Of a stretch of 64,000 nt of DNA, positions 52,899 to 63,935 are shown one piece after another. Where the stretch lies: contig NZ_JH725026.1 of NCBI RefSeq assembly GCF_000278135.1, forward strand, positions 63,012 through 127,011, written 5' to 3'. The notes under the pieces are model-generated. The model searched no databases. It saw only the letters and a program-made list of their open reading frames with translations, and was not told the DNA's origin. The DNA is from Candidatus Bartonella washoeensis Sb944nv (GTDB taxonomy: Bacteria > Pseudomonadota > Alphaproteobacteria > Rhizobiales > Rhizobiaceae). Every line of letters begins with the position of its first letter. Within the stretch, counting starts at the first letter, position 1. Both the position numbers and the translations under genes were made by a program.

Positions 52899-53287
52899 TA
52901 TGCGGCCTCCACTTTTTCGGTAACTTCACGAACAATAATAGTAAGATGCGAAAATGGACGTTCAATTCTACTAGTGCGCCCACGACCACGAACATGAAAA
53001 CGTTTCATCACTATTGATTTACCAACATAGGCTTCTGCAACAATGAGCGAATCAATATCAAGATCGTGATTATTCTCTGCATTTGCTATCGCTGATTCAA
53101 GCGTTTTCTTAACTGTCGCAGCAATACGTTTACGCGAAAATGTTAAATCAGCAAGCGCTACATTCACTTTTTTTCCACGAATCATCGCAGCAACTAAATT
53201 AAGCTTTTGCGGACTAACACGAATTGTCCGAGTAACTGCTTTTGCCTCATTATCCCTAAGCTGGCGAGAAACTTTAGCTTTTCCCAT
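52898..53287 (-). CDS. rplV: 50S ribosomal protein L22
   Basis: Large-subunit protein whose beta-hairpin lines the exit tunnel and can mediate macrolide resistance. Its 129 residues include [33 protein letters not shown] and the hairpin tip [20 protein letters not shown], with no visible insertion or deletion. It lies two bases after rpsS and overlaps rpsC by one. Confidence 0.97.
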   Translation of the reverse strand: MGKAKVSRQLRDNEAKAVTRTIRVSPQKLNLVAAMIRGKKVNVALADLTFSRKRIAATVKKTLESAIANAENNHDLDIDSLIVAEAYVGKSIVMKRFHVRGRGRTSRIERPFSHLTIIVREVTEKVEAA

Positions 53288-53289
53288 CC

Positions 53290-53568
53290 CTACTTCCTCT
53301 TCGCTTTCTTGTCTGCACCATGCCCATAATAGGTTCGGGTGGGAGCGAATTCACCAAATTTATGCCCAACCATCTCTTCAGAAACAGAAACAGGAATATG
53401 CTTATTGCCGTTATAAACACCAAAAGTTAAACCAACAAATTGTGGTAAAATAGTAGAGCGACGACTCCATATTTTTATAACTTCATTGCGGCCACTTGCA
53501 CGTACCTTCTCTGCCTTCCCCAGAAGATAGCCGTCAACAAACGGACCTTTCCAAACTGAACGAACCAC
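53290..53568 (-). CDS. rpsS: 30S ribosomal protein S19
   Basis: Head protein that pairs with S13 near the A site. It has 92 residues, [18 protein letters not shown], the signature ISVSEEM-type [20 protein letters not shown], and the basic tail [11 protein letters not shown]. It lies 15 bases after rplB. Confidence 0.97.
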
Positions 53569-53583
53569 TTCAGACTACCTCTC

Positions 53584-54417
53584 TCATTTCTTGCGCTGAT
53601 GACGCGTACGCATAATAAACTTATCAGTGGCTTTATTCGAGCGCGTACGCTTACCTTTCGTAGGTTTACCCCAAGGAGATACCGGATGACGACCCCCGGA
53701 TGTACGACCTTCACCACCACCATGTGGATGATCAACTGGATTCATGGCAACACCACGAACATGCGGACGCTTACCACGCCAACGTGACCTTCCGGCTTTA
53801 CCATCATTAATATTCGCGTGATCAGGATTCGAAACAGCACCAACAGTGGCAAAACAACTACTAGACACCAAACGCTGTTCACCAGAATTAAGACGAAGAA
53901 TAGCCATCCCTTGATCTCGCCCAACCAACTGCGCATAAGCGCCAGCTGAACGCGCAATCTGACCACCCTTCCCCGGCTTCATTTCAACATTATGAATAAT
54001 TGTACCCACCGGCATATTAGCAAGCGGCATAGCATTTCCGGGTTTAATATCAACATTCGATCCAGCTATAACAGAATCACCAATATCAAGACGTTGTGGT
54101 GCAAGAATATAACTTAATTGCCCATCCTCATAGCGAATTAACGCGATAAAAGCTGTACGGTTTGGATCATACTCTAAACGCTCAACTTTTGCAGAAACAT
54201 CACGTTTAAGACGTTTAAAATCAACAAACCGATAACTACGTTTATGACCACCGCCTTGAAAACGAGCAGTAACACGACCACGATTATTACGCCCACCCTT
54301 TGATGACAATCCCTCAGTCAACGTTTTTACAGACTTACCCTTATACAGACAAGAACGATCTACAATAACAAGCTGACGCTGCCCGGCAGTAGTTGGATTA
54401 AAGTGCTTAAGTGCCAT
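53584..54417 (-). CDS. rplB: 50S ribosomal protein L2
   Basis: Universal protein needed for subunit association and peptidyl transfer. Its 277 residues contain [20 protein letters not shown], and the near-invariant C-terminal [20 protein letters not shown] with the functionally key His, then the tail [20 protein letters not shown]. It lies 21 bases after rplW. Confidence 0.98.
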   Translation of the reverse strand: MALKHFNPTTAGQRQLVIVDRSCLYKGKSVKTLTEGLSSKGGRNNRGRVTARFQGGGHKRSYRFVDFKRLKRDVSAKVERLEYDPNRTAFIALIRYEDGQLSYILAPQRLDIGDSVIAGSNVDIKPGNAMPLANMPVGTIIHNVEMKPGKGGQIARSAGAYAQLVGRDQGMAILRLNSGEQRLVSSSCFATVGAVSNPDHANINDGKAGRSRWRGKRPHVRGVAMNPVDHPHGGGEGRTSGGRHPVSPWGKPTKGKRTRSNKATDKFIMRTRHQRKK

Positions 54418-54438
54418 TATTCTTATCTCCGAGCCTCT

Positions 54439-54732
54439 TTAAAGACCTGTCGAAACGTCGATAGACTGACCATTTGCCAGTGTCACGATCGCTTTTTTGA
54501 CATCACACTGCCGACCAACAATGCCCTTGAAACGCTTCACTTTACCCTTACGGACTATCGTGTTAACTGCTTGAACTTTAACGCCAAAAAGCGCTTCAAC
54601 AGCAGCCTTAATCTCAGGCTTTGTCGCTTTCGGCGCGACATTAAAAGCAACTTGATTATATTCAGAAATCATAGTCGACTTTTCAGTAATAACTGGACTA
54701 ACAATTATATCATAATGGCGAAGGTCTGTCAT
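54439..54732 (-). CDS. rplW: 50S ribosomal protein L23
   Basis: Exit-tunnel protein and docking site for trigger factor and SRP. Its 97 residues include [40 protein letters not shown] and [19 protein letters not shown]. The start overlaps the rplD stop by four bases (ATGA). Confidence 0.97.
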   Translation of the reverse strand: MTDLRHYDIIVSPVITEKSTMISEYNQVAFNVAPKATKPEIKAAVEALFGVKVQAVNTIVRKGKVKRFKGIVGRQCDVKKAIVTLANGQSIDVSTGL

Positions 54733-55349
54733 TTAAAACGCTCCTCAAGAGCCTCGACAGCGGCTTTTGATAAAACAAGTTTGCTGCGACGCAAAATATC
54801 ATAAACATTAATTCCTTGAATTGGTAAAACATCAATATTAGGAATATTAGATGCGGCACGAGAAAAATTAACGTCAATTTCTTTGCCACCAATTAACAAA
54901 GCATTCCTAAACCCAAGTTTAGAAAAACTAGAAACAAGCATCTTGGTTTTAGCATCCTTAACATTCAGTTCATCAACGACGATTAAATCATTTGCCTTTA
55001 ATTTTGCTGACAAAGCAAGACGCAACCCAAGTGCACGAATCTTTTTAGGAAGATCATGCGCATGACTACGAACTACTGGACCATGCGCTTTACCACCACC
55101 TCGAAACTGTGGTGCACGAGCAGACGAGTGCCGAGCACGTCCAGTTCCCTTTTGCTTAAACATCTTTGCTCCCGTCCGCGACACATCAGATCGCCCCTGC
55201 GATTGATGTGTACCCTGTTGACGACGTGCAAGTTGCCAACGAACAACACGTTGCAAAATATCTTCACGCGGTACAAGACCAAAAACACCCTCAGAAACCT
55301 TTAACTTACCAGCTTCATTACCTTCAAGGGTTTTAACTACAAGATCCAT
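54729..55349 (-). CDS. rplD: 50S ribosomal protein L4
   Basis: Large-subunit protein reaching into the exit tunnel; in E. coli it also autoregulates the S10 operon. Its 206 residues include [20 protein letters not shown] and the tunnel loop [20 protein letters not shown], then [19 protein letters not shown]. No resistance-type change stands out in the loop. It overlaps rplC by one base and rplW by four. Confidence 0.97.
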   Translation of the reverse strand: MDLVVKTLEGNEAGKLKVSEGVFGLVPREDILQRVVRWQLARRQQGTHQSQGRSDVSRTGAKMFKQKGTGRARHSSARAPQFRGGGKAHGPVVRSHAHDLPKKIRALGLRLALSAKLKANDLIVVDELNVKDAKTKMLVSSFSKLGFRNALLIGGKEIDVNFSRAASNIPNIDVLPIQGINVYDILRRSKLVLSKAAVEALEERFK

Positions 55350-56089
55350 TATTCGGCTCCCTCAGCTTCAGAGGTTTCAGTTACCGGAGCAACCACTTCC
55401 GTTTTCTCCTTTGCAACATGGCGAATACCAGCAGGCTTCGGTGCATTATCAGGAAGACGCTTCTTTACAGCATCTCTCACCAAAATCCAAGCACCCTTAG
55501 AACCAGAAACAGCACCACGCACTAAAATTAAACCACGCTCAACATCCGTGGAAACAACTTCTATATTCTGTGTCGTGACACGCACCTGCCCCATATGGCC
55601 AGCCATTTTTTTACCTTTAAACACTTTACCCGGATCTTGACACTGTCCCGTCGAACCATGAGCACGATGTGTAATTGAATTACCATGTGAAGCACGATGT
55701 CCACCAAAATTATGCCGCTTCATAACACCAGCAAAACCTTTACCAATACTCGTACCTGTCACATCAACCCTCTGCCCCGGAACAAAATGTTCCACCGTAA
55801 TCTCAGTACCGACTTCAAGAAGATTATCGGGACTAACACGAAATTCCGCTATTTTGGCTTTCGGCTCAACGGAAGCCTTAGCAAAATGTCCACGAAGAGC
55901 TTTCGAGGTATTCTTAACCTTGGCAAAGCCCACACCTAATTGAACAGCAGTATAACCATTCTTTTCAACCGTACGCTGAGCAATGACTTGACAACTCTCC
56001 AAACGAAGTACCGTTACTGGTACATGTTCACCAGAATCATTATAAATACGGGTCATGCCCAGCTTCTGTGCTATTACACCTGAACGCAT
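55349..56089 (-). CDS. rplC: 50S ribosomal protein L3
   Basis: Early-assembly protein with a loop near the peptidyl-transferase centre. It has 246 residues from the ATG at 56089, preceded by AAGGA; a TTG frame to 56113 is rejected. [40 protein letters not shown] and [20 protein letters not shown] are conserved. The acidic tail of some 30 residues after the core ([20 protein letters not shown]) is a typical alphaproteobacterial extension. Confidence 0.96.
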   Translation of the reverse strand: MRSGVIAQKLGMTRIYNDSGEHVPVTVLRLESCQVIAQRTVEKNGYTAVQLGVGFAKVKNTSKALRGHFAKASVEPKAKIAEFRVSPDNLLEVGTEITVEHFVPGQRVDVTGTSIGKGFAGVMKRHNFGGHRASHGNSITHRAHGSTGQCQDPGKVFKGKKMAGHMGQVRVTTQNIEVVSTDVERGLILVRGAVSGSKGAWILVRDAVKKRLPDNAPKPAGIRHVAKEKTEVVAPVTETSEAEGAE

Positions 56090-56116
56090 CGGGTCTGTTC
56101 CTTCTGTCCTCAAACC

Positions 56117-56425
56117 TCAGAGCTTAATTTCGACATCCACACCAGCAGAAAGATCGAGCTTCATAAGCGCATCCACTGTTTGCGGCGTTGGATCAACAAT
56201 ATCAAGAAGGCGCTTATGCGTGCGCATTTCAAACTGCTCACGGCTCTTCTTATCTATGTGTGGCCCACGATTGACTGTAAACTTCTCAATCCGCGTCGGA
56301 AGCGGAATAGGACCACGGACATTCGCACCAGTACGCTTAGCGGTCGACACAATCTCACGCGTCGACGCATCAAGAATTCTGTGGTCAAACGCTTTCAAAC
56401 GAATGCGGATATTTTGACTGTTCAT
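56117..56425 (-). CDS. rpsJ: 30S ribosomal protein S10
   Basis: Head protein of the small subunit that also acts with NusB in antitermination. It has 102 residues from the ATG at 56425 ([19 protein letters not shown]); an upstream extension to 56467 is rejected because it lacks family similarity. [20 protein letters not shown] is the signature. The gap to tuf is 65 bases, so the S10 genes here continue the tuf transcript without a visible separate promoter. Confidence 0.97.
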   Translation of the reverse strand: MNSQNIRIRLKAFDHRILDASTREIVSTAKRTGANVRGPIPLPTRIEKFTVNRGPHIDKKSREQFEMRTHKRLLDIVDPTPQTVDALMKLDLSAGVDVEIKL

Positions 56426-56490
56426 GCTCTTTATTTCCCTATCACGGAAAACGCCTTTTAACAACAAAGGCGCTCCTCAACAACCACTAT

Positions 56491-57666
56491 TTACTCAATG
56501 ATTTTAGAAACGATACCTGCACCAACAGTACGACCACCTTCACGAATAGCAAAACGAAGCTTCTCTTCCATAGCAATCGGAACGATCAATGAAACATCCA
56601 TTGCAACATTATCACCAGGCATAACCATCTCTGTACCTTCTGGTAGCGTAACAATCCCCGTCACATCTGTTGTACGGAAGTAAAACTGTGGACGATAATT
56701 CGTGAAAAAGGGTGTATGACGACCACCTTCATCTTTCGTTAAAATGTAAGCCTCTGCTTTAAACCGCGTGTGAGGTGTAACGGAACCAGGTTTCGCCAAA
56801 ACTTGTCCGCGCTCAATCCCTTCACGATCAATACCTCGAAGCAACGCTCCAATGTTATCACCAGCCTGACCCTGATCTAAAAGCTTACGGAACATTTCAA
56901 CCCCTGTAACTGTCGTCTTAGAAGTTGGTCGAATTCCTATAATCTCAATTTCCTCACCAACTTTAATAACACCCCGCTCAACACGACCAGTCACAACAGT
57001 TCCACGACCCGATATCGAAAAAACATCCTCTATCGGCATCAAAAATGGTTGATCAACAGGACGCTCAGGAGTTGGTATATAATTATCCACTTCACTCATT
57101 AAAAGGCGGACAGCATCTTCACCAATGCTTTTATCTTTGTCCTCAAGGGCAGCCAACGCTGAACCTTTAACTATTGGAATATCATCTCCTGGGAAGTCAT
57201 ATTTCGATAAAAGCTCCCGAACTTCAAGCTCAACAAGTTCCAAAAGCTCAGCATCATCAACCTGATCAACCTTATTAAGAAAAACCACAATCGCAGGAAC
57301 ACCAACCTGACGCGCCAAAAGAATATGCTCACGAGTCTGAGGCATGGGACCATCAGCGGCAGAAACAACCAAAATCGCACCATCCATCTGTGCTGCTCCT
57401 GTAATCATGTTCTTCACATAATCTGCGTGCCCAGGACAATCAACATGCGCATAGTGACGCTTCTCTGTTTCATACTCAACATGCGCGGTGGAAATAGTAA
57501 TCCCACGTGCACGCTCTTCTGGTGCTGCATCAATTTGGTCATACGCTTTAAATTCACCAAAATATTTCGTAATTGCTGCCGTCAATGAAGTCTTCCCATG
57601 ATCAACGTGACCAATGGTACCAATATTAACATGCGGCTTCGTACGTTCAAATTTGCTCTTTGCCAT
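56491..57666 (-). CDS. tuf: elongation factor Tu
   Basis: GTPase that brings aminoacyl-tRNA to the ribosome. It has 391 residues from the ATG at 57666, with GGAG seven bases upstream; the frame to 57690 is longer by eight codons. The P-loop is GHVDHGKTS, the switch segments are [14 protein letters not shown] and [12 protein letters not shown], and the G4 motif is NKVD. It is located between fusA and rpsJ as in most alphaproteobacteria; a second copy, common in the group, is not in the window. Confidence 0.97.
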   Translation of the reverse strand: MAKSKFERTKPHVNIGTIGHVDHGKTSLTAAITKYFGEFKAYDQIDAAPEERARGITISTAHVEYETEKRHYAHVDCPGHADYVKNMITGAAQMDGAILVVSAADGPMPQTREHILLARQVGVPAIVVFLNKVDQVDDAELLELVELEVRELLSKYDFPGDDIPIVKGSALAALEDKDKSIGEDAVRLLMSEVDNYIPTPERPVDQPFLMPIEDVFSISGRGTVVTGRVERGVIKVGEEIEIIGIRPTSKTTVTGVEMFRKLLDQGQAGDNIGALLRGIDREGIERGQVLAKPGSVTPHTRFKAEAYILTKDEGGRHTPFFTNYRPQFYFRTTDVTGIVTLPEGTEMVMPGDNVAMDVSLIVPIAMEEKLRFAIREGGRTVGAGIVSKIIE

Positions 57667-57730
57667 TTGAGCTCTCCATTTTTCGTCCAAATCAAGGACT
57701 AAGTTAAAAAATCAATCATGCAATCCAAAA

Positions 57731-59815
57731 TTACGCATATTTCTTTTGAATCTCTAAAGCAACAGCCGAAGGGACAGGCTCGTAATGATCAAATTGCATT
57801 GTATACTGTGCACGCCCCTGACTCATCGAACGAAGACTATTCACATAACCAAACATATTCGCCAAAGGAACCATTGCATTCACAACCGTTGAAATACCAC
57901 GTGACTCAGTGCCCGCGATTTGACCGCGACGAGAATTTAAATCACCAATGACATCACCAACATAATCTTCCGGAGTCACAACCTCTACCTTCATGATCGG
58001 CTCAAGAAGCTGTGCACCCGCCTTCTTTGCCCCATCACGGAAAGCCGCACGAGCAGCTATTTCAAAAGCTAAGACAGAAGAATCAACATCATGATAGCCA
58101 CCATCGATCAGAGTAGCTTTTACACCAAGCATAGGGAAACCCGCAAGAGGACCCGACCCCATAACACTCTCAATCCCCTTTTGAACACCAGGAATATATT
58201 CTTTAGGAACAGCTCCACCAACGATTTTCGACTCAAAAATAAAATCATCTCCATCATGAGGTTCAAAAATAATCTTTACACGAGCAAACTGCCCCGCACC
58301 ACCAGACTGTTTTTTATGCGTATAATCAATTTCCGCAATTTTTGTAATTGACTCACGATAAGCAACCTGAGGCTGCCCAATATTAGCTTCAACCTTGAAC
58401 TCACGTCGCATACGATCAACAATAATGTCAAGATGAAGCTCACCCATACCTGCTATAATTGTTTGCCCCGATTCCTCATCTGATTTTACACGAAATGAAG
58501 GATCTTCTGCCGCTAGACGGTTAAGTGCAATACCCATCTTCTCTTGATCTGCTTTTGTTTTTGGCTCAATTGCAATTTCAATAACAGGCTCTGGAAATTC
58601 CATCCGCTCCAAAATAACAGGCTTTAGGGGATCACAAAGAGTATCGCCCGTTGTCGTTTCCTTTAACCCTGCGAGAGCAACAATATCACCAGCAAACGCT
58701 TCCTCAATATCTTCACGAGAATTTGAATGCATTTGAAGCATACGCCCCAAACGTTCCCGCTTTTTTTTCACCGTATTCTCAAGAGAAATACCTTTTTGAA
58801 CCTTACCAGAGTAAATACGACAAAAAGTCAAAGACCCCACAAACGGATCATTCATAATCTTAAAAGCAAGCATAGAAAGCGGAGCATCATCTGAAGATTC
58901 ACGTGTTGTTTCAACCTCAGTTTTCACATCAACACCACTAATCGCAGGAACATCAACCGGAGAAGGAAGATAAGAAACAACAGCGTCCAAAAGCGGCTGA
59001 ACACCTTTATTTTTAAAAGCTGTACCACAAAGAACTGGATGAAACTGAACCTCCACAGTCCCCTTACGAATGAGAGCAACAAGCTGCTCATTGGTCGGCA
59101 TAACACCATCCAAATAAGCTTCCGTCGCAGCCTCATCAACCTCAACAGCCATCTCGACTAATTTTTCGCGATACTCCTCAGCCTTTTCCTTTAAATCAGA
59201 AGGAATGTCTCCCACGACTGCCGAAGCGCCAATAGAACCATCCCACCTTAATGACTTCATCTCCACAAGATCAACAACACCCTCAAAATCATTTTCAGCA
59301 CCAATCGGCAACTGCAAAACAAGCGCTTTAGCCCCCAATCGCGAACCAACCATTTCAACACTACGATAAAAGTCAGCACCTATTTTGTCCATTTTATTAA
59401 CAAACACCATGCGCGGCACACGATACTTCTCAGCCTGTCGCCAAACAGTTTCTGTCTGAGGCTCCACACCAGCATTTGCATCCAACAACGCTATCGCACC
59501 ATCAAGAACACGCAAAGAACGCTCAACCTCAATCGTAAAATCAACATGCCCCGGCGTGTCAATGATATTAAAGCGTCGCTTTCGACCATCAGGCCCCTTC
59601 CAAAAAGTCGTGGTCGCAGCAGAGGTAATTGTAATACCACGCTCTTGCTCCTGCTCCATCCAATCCATTGTAGAAGCACCATCATGCGTCTCACCGATTT
59701 TATGATTTTTACCGGTATAGAACAAAATACGCTCAGTCATTGTGGTCTTACCCGCATCAATATGCGCCATAATACCAAAATTACGATAATCTTCAATTTT
59801 ATATTCGCGAGCCAT
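57731..59815 (-). CDS. fusA: elongation factor G
   Basis: Translocation GTPase of translation. It has 694 residues from the ATG at 59815 ([20 protein letters not shown]), with AAGG about eight bases before; a longer frame to 59839 is rejected. Motifs: P-loop [43 protein letters not shown] and NKMDK, with domains III-V intact to [10 protein letters not shown]. It lies 26 bases after rpsG. Confidence 0.97.
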   Translation of the reverse strand: MAREYKIEDYRNFGIMAHIDAGKTTMTERILFYTGKNHKIGETHDGASTMDWMEQEQERGITITSAATTTFWKGPDGRKRRFNIIDTPGHVDFTIEVERSLRVLDGAIALLDANAGVEPQTETVWRQAEKYRVPRMVFVNKMDKIGADFYRSVEMVGSRLGAKALVLQLPIGAENDFEGVVDLVEMKSLRWDGSIGASAVVGDIPSDLKEKAEEYREKLVEMAVEVDEAATEAYLDGVMPTNEQLVALIRKGTVEVQFHPVLCGTAFKNKGVQPLLDAVVSYLPSPVDVPAISGVDVKTEVETTRESSDDAPLSMLAFKIMNDPFVGSLTFCRIYSGKVQKGISLENTVKKKRERLGRMLQMHSNSREDIEEAFAGDIVALAGLKETTTGDTLCDPLKPVILERMEFPEPVIEIAIEPKTKADQEKMGIALNRLAAEDPSFRVKSDEESGQTIIAGMGELHLDIIVDRMRREFKVEANIGQPQVAYRESITKIAEIDYTHKKQSGGAGQFARVKIIFEPHDGDDFIFESKIVGGAVPKEYIPGVQKGIESVMGSGPLAGFPMLGVKATLIDGGYHDVDSSVLAFEIAARAAFRDGAKKAGAQLLEPIMKVEVVTPEDYVGDVIGDLNSRRGQIAGTESRGISTVVNAMVPLANMFGYVNSLRSMSQGRAQYTMQFDHYEPVPSAVALEIQKKYA

Positions 59816-59841
59816 TGCACTTGCCTTAGTTTTTAACACAC

Positions 59842-60312
59842 CTACCAGCGATAATGAGAAAAGGCACGATTAGCCTCAGCCATACGATGAACATCCTCAC
59901 GCTTCTTCACTGCTGAACCGCGATTATTAGCCGCATCCATCAATTCACCAGAAAGGCGATCAATCATTGTCGTCTCATTACGACCACGCGCCGCAGCAAT
60001 CAACCAACGGATAGCAAGAGCTTGACGACGATCAGGACGAACATCAATCGGAACCTGATAAGTAGCACCCCCAACGCGACGCGAACGAACCTCAATATGA
60101 GGAGCAACATTTTCTAACGCCTGATGAAACAAAGCCACAGGATCTGACTTCACCTTATTTTCCACAACATCAAGCGCACCATAAACAATACGCTCAGCAA
60201 CTGACTTCTTACCATCAAACATGATGGCATTCATAAACTTTGTAATAACCAAATCACCAAATTTGGGATCTGGATTAATTTCACGTTTTTCTGCTCTATG
60301 GCGACGGGACAT
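59842..60312 (-). CDS. rpsG: 30S ribosomal protein S7
   Basis: Head-organising 16S rRNA-binding protein at the E site; in E. coli it also represses its own operon. It has 156 residues, [20 protein letters not shown], the signature [19 protein letters not shown] and the C-terminal [13 protein letters not shown]. It lies 19 bases after rpsL. Confidence 0.97.
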   Translation of the reverse strand: MSRRHRAEKREINPDPKFGDLVITKFMNAIMFDGKKSVAERIVYGALDVVENKVKSDPVALFHQALENVAPHIEVRSRRVGGATYQVPIDVRPDRRQALAIRWLIAAARGRNETTMIDRLSGELMDAANNRGSAVKKREDVHRMAEANRAFSHYRW

Positions 60313-60331
60313 GGTCTCTGTCTCTCAATAA

Positions 60332-60703
60332 TTATTTTGGACGCTTCGCGCCATACTTTGAACGACGCTGTTTACGATTCTTGACACCCTGTGTATCAAG
60401 CAACCCACGGATAATGTGATAACGAACCCCTGGCAAATCCTTCACACGACCACCACGAATCATCACAACCGAGTGCTCTTGAAGATTATGCCCCTCCCCG
60501 GGGATATAACCAATAACCTCAAATCCATTTGTCAAACGGACTTTAGCAACCTTACGAAGAGCAGAATTCGGCTTCTTCGGTGTCGTTGTATAGACACGCG
60601 TACAAACACCACGCTTCTGCGGATTCGACTGAAGAGCAGGAACCTTATTGCGCTTAACTGGCGCTACACGCGGCTTGCGAATCAACTGGTTTACGGTAGG
60701 CAT
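60332..60703 (-). CDS. rpsL: 30S ribosomal protein S12
   Basis: Decoding-centre protein, 123 residues, first gene of the cluster. [20 protein letters not shown] opens it. The streptomycin-related lysines are unchanged: [18 protein letters not shown] carries Lys43, and [14 protein letters not shown] carries the equivalent of Lys88. It has a roughly 275-base leader with a hairpin, and a near-consensus promoter upstream. Confidence 0.98.
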   Translation of the reverse strand: MPTVNQLIRKPRVAPVKRNKVPALQSNPQKRGVCTRVYTTTPKKPNSALRKVAKVRLTNGFEVIGYIPGEGHNLQEHSVVMIRGGRVKDLPGVRYHIIRGLLDTQGVKNRKQRRSKYGAKRPK

Positions 60704-60814
60704 GCAACCTTCCTCTTTGATTTTGATCTATGTTCGTCTCACCCAAATGGGTTTTATTTTTTATCCATCCACTCCGATACAATCAGAGCAAATACATTAA
60801 GATTAAACACAAAA

Positions 60815-60846
60815 TCGGGCATGCCTGCTAGAAACAGCTTACCCGA
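60815..60846 (-). promoter_or_regulatory. hairpin in the rpsL leader
   Basis: On the minus strand TCGGG and CCCGA close a loop that contains a further CTG/CAG pairing, followed by TTTTG. It lies about 110 bases before the rpsL ATG. It may be a leader attenuator or just local structure; the T-run is short. Confidence 0.35.
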
Positions 60847-60977
60847 CTACACGCAGAGAAGGCAATAGCCTTTTGCACTGGCATTTGCTTTTAATCTTTG
60901 TAAAACAACCGCTGTTAGAATGATATTTTTATAAACAAAAAACCTTAATCACTCTTAACCATCGGTTGCGATAACCT

Positions 60978-61006
60978 CTAATAGCGAGAACACATACATT
61001 CGTCAA
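60978..61006 (-). promoter_or_regulatory. promoter of the rpsL-rplQ cluster
   Basis: Read on the minus strand, TTGACG (61001-61006), a 17-base spacer and TATTAG (60978-60983) match a sigma-70 promoter, ending about 275 bases before the rpsL start. It is the strongest promoter-like match I see for the cluster. The remaining gap toward xth is AT-rich without a recognised feature. Confidence 0.7.
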
Positions 61007-61210
61007 GAACTAAACACCAGAAAGTTCTTAAAAATGAAAATAAATTAAATTATACCTTAAATTTGGCTTTTACAGATGTTCTTGCTAAATCATTTTACCA
61101 TAGTAATATTCTCAACACAACAAAAAGAGCCGCAACATATCTAGAGTATTTATAGAACACTTCGATCGTAGTAATTCAACGAATTGTACGTGATATTTAA
61201 GATGAGCATC

Positions 61211-61993
61211 ATGAAAATAGTAACGTGGAACATCGCTGGAATAAAAGCACGACATGAAACATTATATAAATGGCTACAGAAAAATCAGCCCGATATAGTC
61301 TGTCTACAAGAAACAAAAAGTACCGATGAAAATTTTCCATGTCATGCAATCGAAGGCTTAGGCTATCACATAGAAATGCACGGACAAAAAAGTTTTAATG
61401 GCGTTGCGATTCTCTCCAAAAAAACACCTGATGAAGTTATCCGCCGATTACCAGGCAATGATAATGATGAACAATCGCGTTACATTGAGGCCGTTTATTC
61501 AACAAATAAAGGTGTTATTCGTGTTGCATCGCTCTATCTTCCGAATGGCAACCCAATTAACAGCGAAAAATACTCTTATAAAATAGAATGGATGGAAAGA
61601 TTGTATACACATGCAAAATCATTGCTTGCGTATGAAGAACCTCTTATCCTAGCTGGTGATTATAATGTCATTCCGACCGCATTAGATGCAAAAAATCCTC
61701 AAGAATGGAGTAATGACGCTTTATTTCTTCCACAAACAAGACAAGCATTCCAACGCATAGTCCATTTAGGTTTTTATGATGCTATCCGTAACGTTACAGA
61801 TACTCCCCCATTCAGTTTCTGGGATTTTCAAGCTGGTGCATGGAGCAAAAACAACGGCATTCGTATTGATCACCTGCTCTTATCACCAGAAGCTGTTGAT
61901 CAGCTTATCTGCGCTTATAGCCAAACGGAAGTAAGAGGATACCCAAAACCATCGGACCATACTCCCGTTTGGATCCACCTTAATTTCAATTAA
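61211..61993 (+). CDS. xth: exodeoxyribonuclease III
   Basis: Base-excision-repair nuclease with AP-endonuclease and 3' exonuclease activities, of the EEP fold. The ATG at 61211 gives 260 residues starting MKIVTWNIAGIKARHETL. ATGs or a TTG at 61202 and 61184 are possible but add no family sequence, and no ribosome site is convincing. Active-site segments are CLQETKS (metal Glu), LAGDYNVIPTALD and the terminal SDHTPVWI with the catalytic Asp-His. It is divergent from the ribosomal cluster. Confidence 0.92.
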   Translation: MKIVTWNIAGIKARHETLYKWLQKNQPDIVCLQETKSTDENFPCHAIEGLGYHIEMHGQKSFNGVAILSKKTPDEVIRRLPGNDNDEQSRYIEAVYSTNKGVIRVASLYLPNGNPINSEKYSYKIEWMERLYTHAKSLLAYEEPLILAGDYNVIPTALDAKNPQEWSNDALFLPQTRQAFQRIVHLGFYDAIRNVTDTPPFSFWDFQAGAWSKNNGIRIDHLLLSPEAVDQLICAYSQTEVRGYPKPSDHTPVWIHLNFN

Positions 61994-62126
61994 CATAGCA
62001 CATTAAAGTACAATACCTGTTTTATTAGAATAACAAAAAAATATCCCACCACGAATAATAAATATGTTACACAGCTTGCGACAATCTTAAAAAAAAATGA
62101 AAAATGGTAAGTATATTGAGGAAAGA

Positions 62127-63038
62127 ATGAAAAAATCACTTTTAATATCCATTGCAGCAGTCATAAGCGCTATTGGGCTGATAAATATAGCGAGAGCTGC
62201 AGATGATACACTTGAAAAAATTAGAAAAACAGGGGAAATCACTCTAGGTGTTCGCGAATCATCAGGTTTAGCCTATGCTCTTGGTAATGGAAAATATGCA
62301 GGATTCCACACAGAAATGGCAGAGCTTATCATTGATGACATTGCAAAAAAAATTGGTAAGCCAATCAAAATTCATTATCTTCCCATCACGTCACAAAATA
62401 GAATTCCTTTACTAAAAAACAGTACCTATGATTTTGAATGTGGCTCAACAACAAACGATATTTCTCGTAGTAAAGAAGCAGCATTTGCTTATACCACTTA
62501 TGTCGAAGAAGTTCGGATTGCCGTAAAGAAAAATTCTCATATTAAGTCCCTTGAGGATTTAAATGGAAAAACAATCGCAACAACCACTGGAACAACCTCT
62601 GTTCAGCTTATACGTAAAAATAAACGCGCAAAAAAACTTCACTTTAAGGTTGTGAAAGGAAAAGATCATGGAGATAGCTTCTTATTACTAGAATCTGGCC
62701 GTGCTGATGCTTTTGTCATGGATGCCTCAATTCTTGCTGGACATATCGCCAAATCAAAAAATCCATCTGATTATGTCATTCTTGATACCGTACTTTCAGT
62801 CGAACCTATCGCCTGTATGCTCAGATTAAATGACAAAAACTTCGAACAAGCAATCAATGATAGCATCTTGCGTCAAATCAAAGACGAATCACTCGAAAAA
62901 CTTTATGATAAATGGTTTATGAAACCAACCCCACCTGCAAATGCTATTATCAACCTTCCCTTGTCACAATCAACAAAATATGCTTGGGAACATCCAAACA
63001 ATAAACCTCGAGAAGACTATACAGAAAATAATTTGTAG
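62127..63038 (+). CDS. amino-acid ABC transporter binding protein
   Basis: Periplasmic solute-binding protein of the GltI/AatJ family (glutamate/aspartate type), 303 residues from the ATG at 62127, with GAGGAAAGA before it. The signal peptide is MKKSLLISIAAVISAIGLI, with cleavage near ARA-ADD. The binding fold shows ITLGVRESSGLAYALGNGKY, FECGSTTNDISRSKEAAFAY and GKTIATTTGTTSVQLIRKN, all close to GltI. It is followed after 142 bases by a matching permease, with a strong hairpin between. Substrate is inferred from family only. Confidence 0.88.
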   Translation: MKKSLLISIAAVISAIGLINIARAADDTLEKIRKTGEITLGVRESSGLAYALGNGKYAGFHTEMAELIIDDIAKKIGKPIKIHYLPITSQNRIPLLKNSTYDFECGSTTNDISRSKEAAFAYTTYVEEVRIAVKKNSHIKSLEDLNGKTIATTTGTTSVQLIRKNKRAKKLHFKVVKGKDHGDSFLLLESGRADAFVMDASILAGHIAKSKNPSDYVILDTVLSVEPIACMLRLNDKNFEQAINDSILRQIKDESLEKLYDKWFMKPTPPANAIINLPLSQSTKYAWEHPNNKPREDYTENNL

Positions 63039-63052
63039 AATTCTTTAAAAAT

Positions 63053-63086
63053 ATAGCCACACTCTTTGAAAATTGAGTGTGGTTAT
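63053..63086 (+). terminator. intercistronic hairpin after the binding-protein gene
   Basis: ATAGCCACACTC (63053-63064) pairs with GAGTGTGGTTAT (63075-63086) through 12 base pairs with one G-U, followed by GTTTTAGTTCCTTTTT. It probably terminates part of the transcript or protects the upstream message. Confidence 0.65.
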
Positions 63087-63180
63087 GTTTTAGTTCCTTT
63101 TTGAATAAATTCCGCATATGTAAATATAGGCAGATTTGTTGCCCTATTTGTCAATGGCTAAATTTAGGAAATATTAATTA

Positions 63181-63933
63181 ATGGACTTTTCTTTCCTTTG
63201 TACAGATGACCTTACCCAAACAATGGTAGCCGGGTGTCTCGGAACTCCTGGCGTGAGTCATACTTATTTGGATACTTTGCTCGATGGTTTAAGAAATACA
63301 GTTGTACTCTCCATCACCTCACTAATCTTGGCTGTATTCTGTGGTGTTACTATAGGGACAATGCGCACTCTACCTAATACTTCGATAACCAATTGCTTAT
63401 TCCGTACTATTGGGTGTATCTGGGTGGAAATTATGCGTAACATTCCTCTCCTTGTACAAGTGTTTTTATGGTATTTTGTTGTGCCTAAGATTTACCCACC
63501 AGCAATGAATTTTTCACCCATTCTCTTAATAACATGTGCATTAGGATTTTTTACATCTGCACGCATCGCAGAACAGGTTCGCTCAGGAATTGAATCTATC
63601 CCTTCTGGACAGCGCTATGCAGCGATGGCAATGGGATTTACAACATCTCAAACTTATCGCTATATCATATTACCGCGTGCTATACGCACAATCATGCCGC
63701 CTCTTACTTCAGAAGCAATGGGGATTGTAAAAAACTCGTCTATAGCATTCGCAGTCTCAATAAATGAACTTATGCAATTTCAATACCAAACGATTGAAGA
63801 AATAAGTCATGTTTACGAAAACTATTTGCTTGTTACGATTCTTTATATTGTGATCGCCTTATTCATATTCGTAATTATGACACTAATTGAACAAATGCTT
63901 AAAATTCCTAATTTGCAAACAGAGGGACATTGA
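63181..63933 (+). CDS. amino-acid ABC transporter permease (GltJ type)
   Basis: Inner-membrane permease of the HisMQ family, 250 residues with about five segments. The N-terminal half reads YLDTLLDGLRNTVVLSITSL and IWVEIMRNIPLLVQVFLWYF. The coupling EAA-like loop RSGIESIPSGQRYAAMAMGF is followed by YIILPRAIRTIMPPLTSE. It is the first of two permeases, as in gltJ-gltK; the next gene starts two bases after its stop. It works with the binding protein just upstream and an ATPase presumably beyond the window. Confidence 0.9.
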   Translation: MDFSFLCTDDLTQTMVAGCLGTPGVSHTYLDTLLDGLRNTVVLSITSLILAVFCGVTIGTMRTLPNTSITNCLFRTIGCIWVEIMRNIPLLVQVFLWYFVVPKIYPPAMNFSPILLITCALGFFTSARIAEQVRSGIESIPSGQRYAAMAMGFTTSQTYRYIILPRAIRTIMPPLTSEAMGIVKNSSIAFAVSINELMQFQYQTIEEISHVYENYLLVTILYIVIALFIFVIMTLIEQMLKIPNLQTEGH

Positions 63934-63935
63934 AT

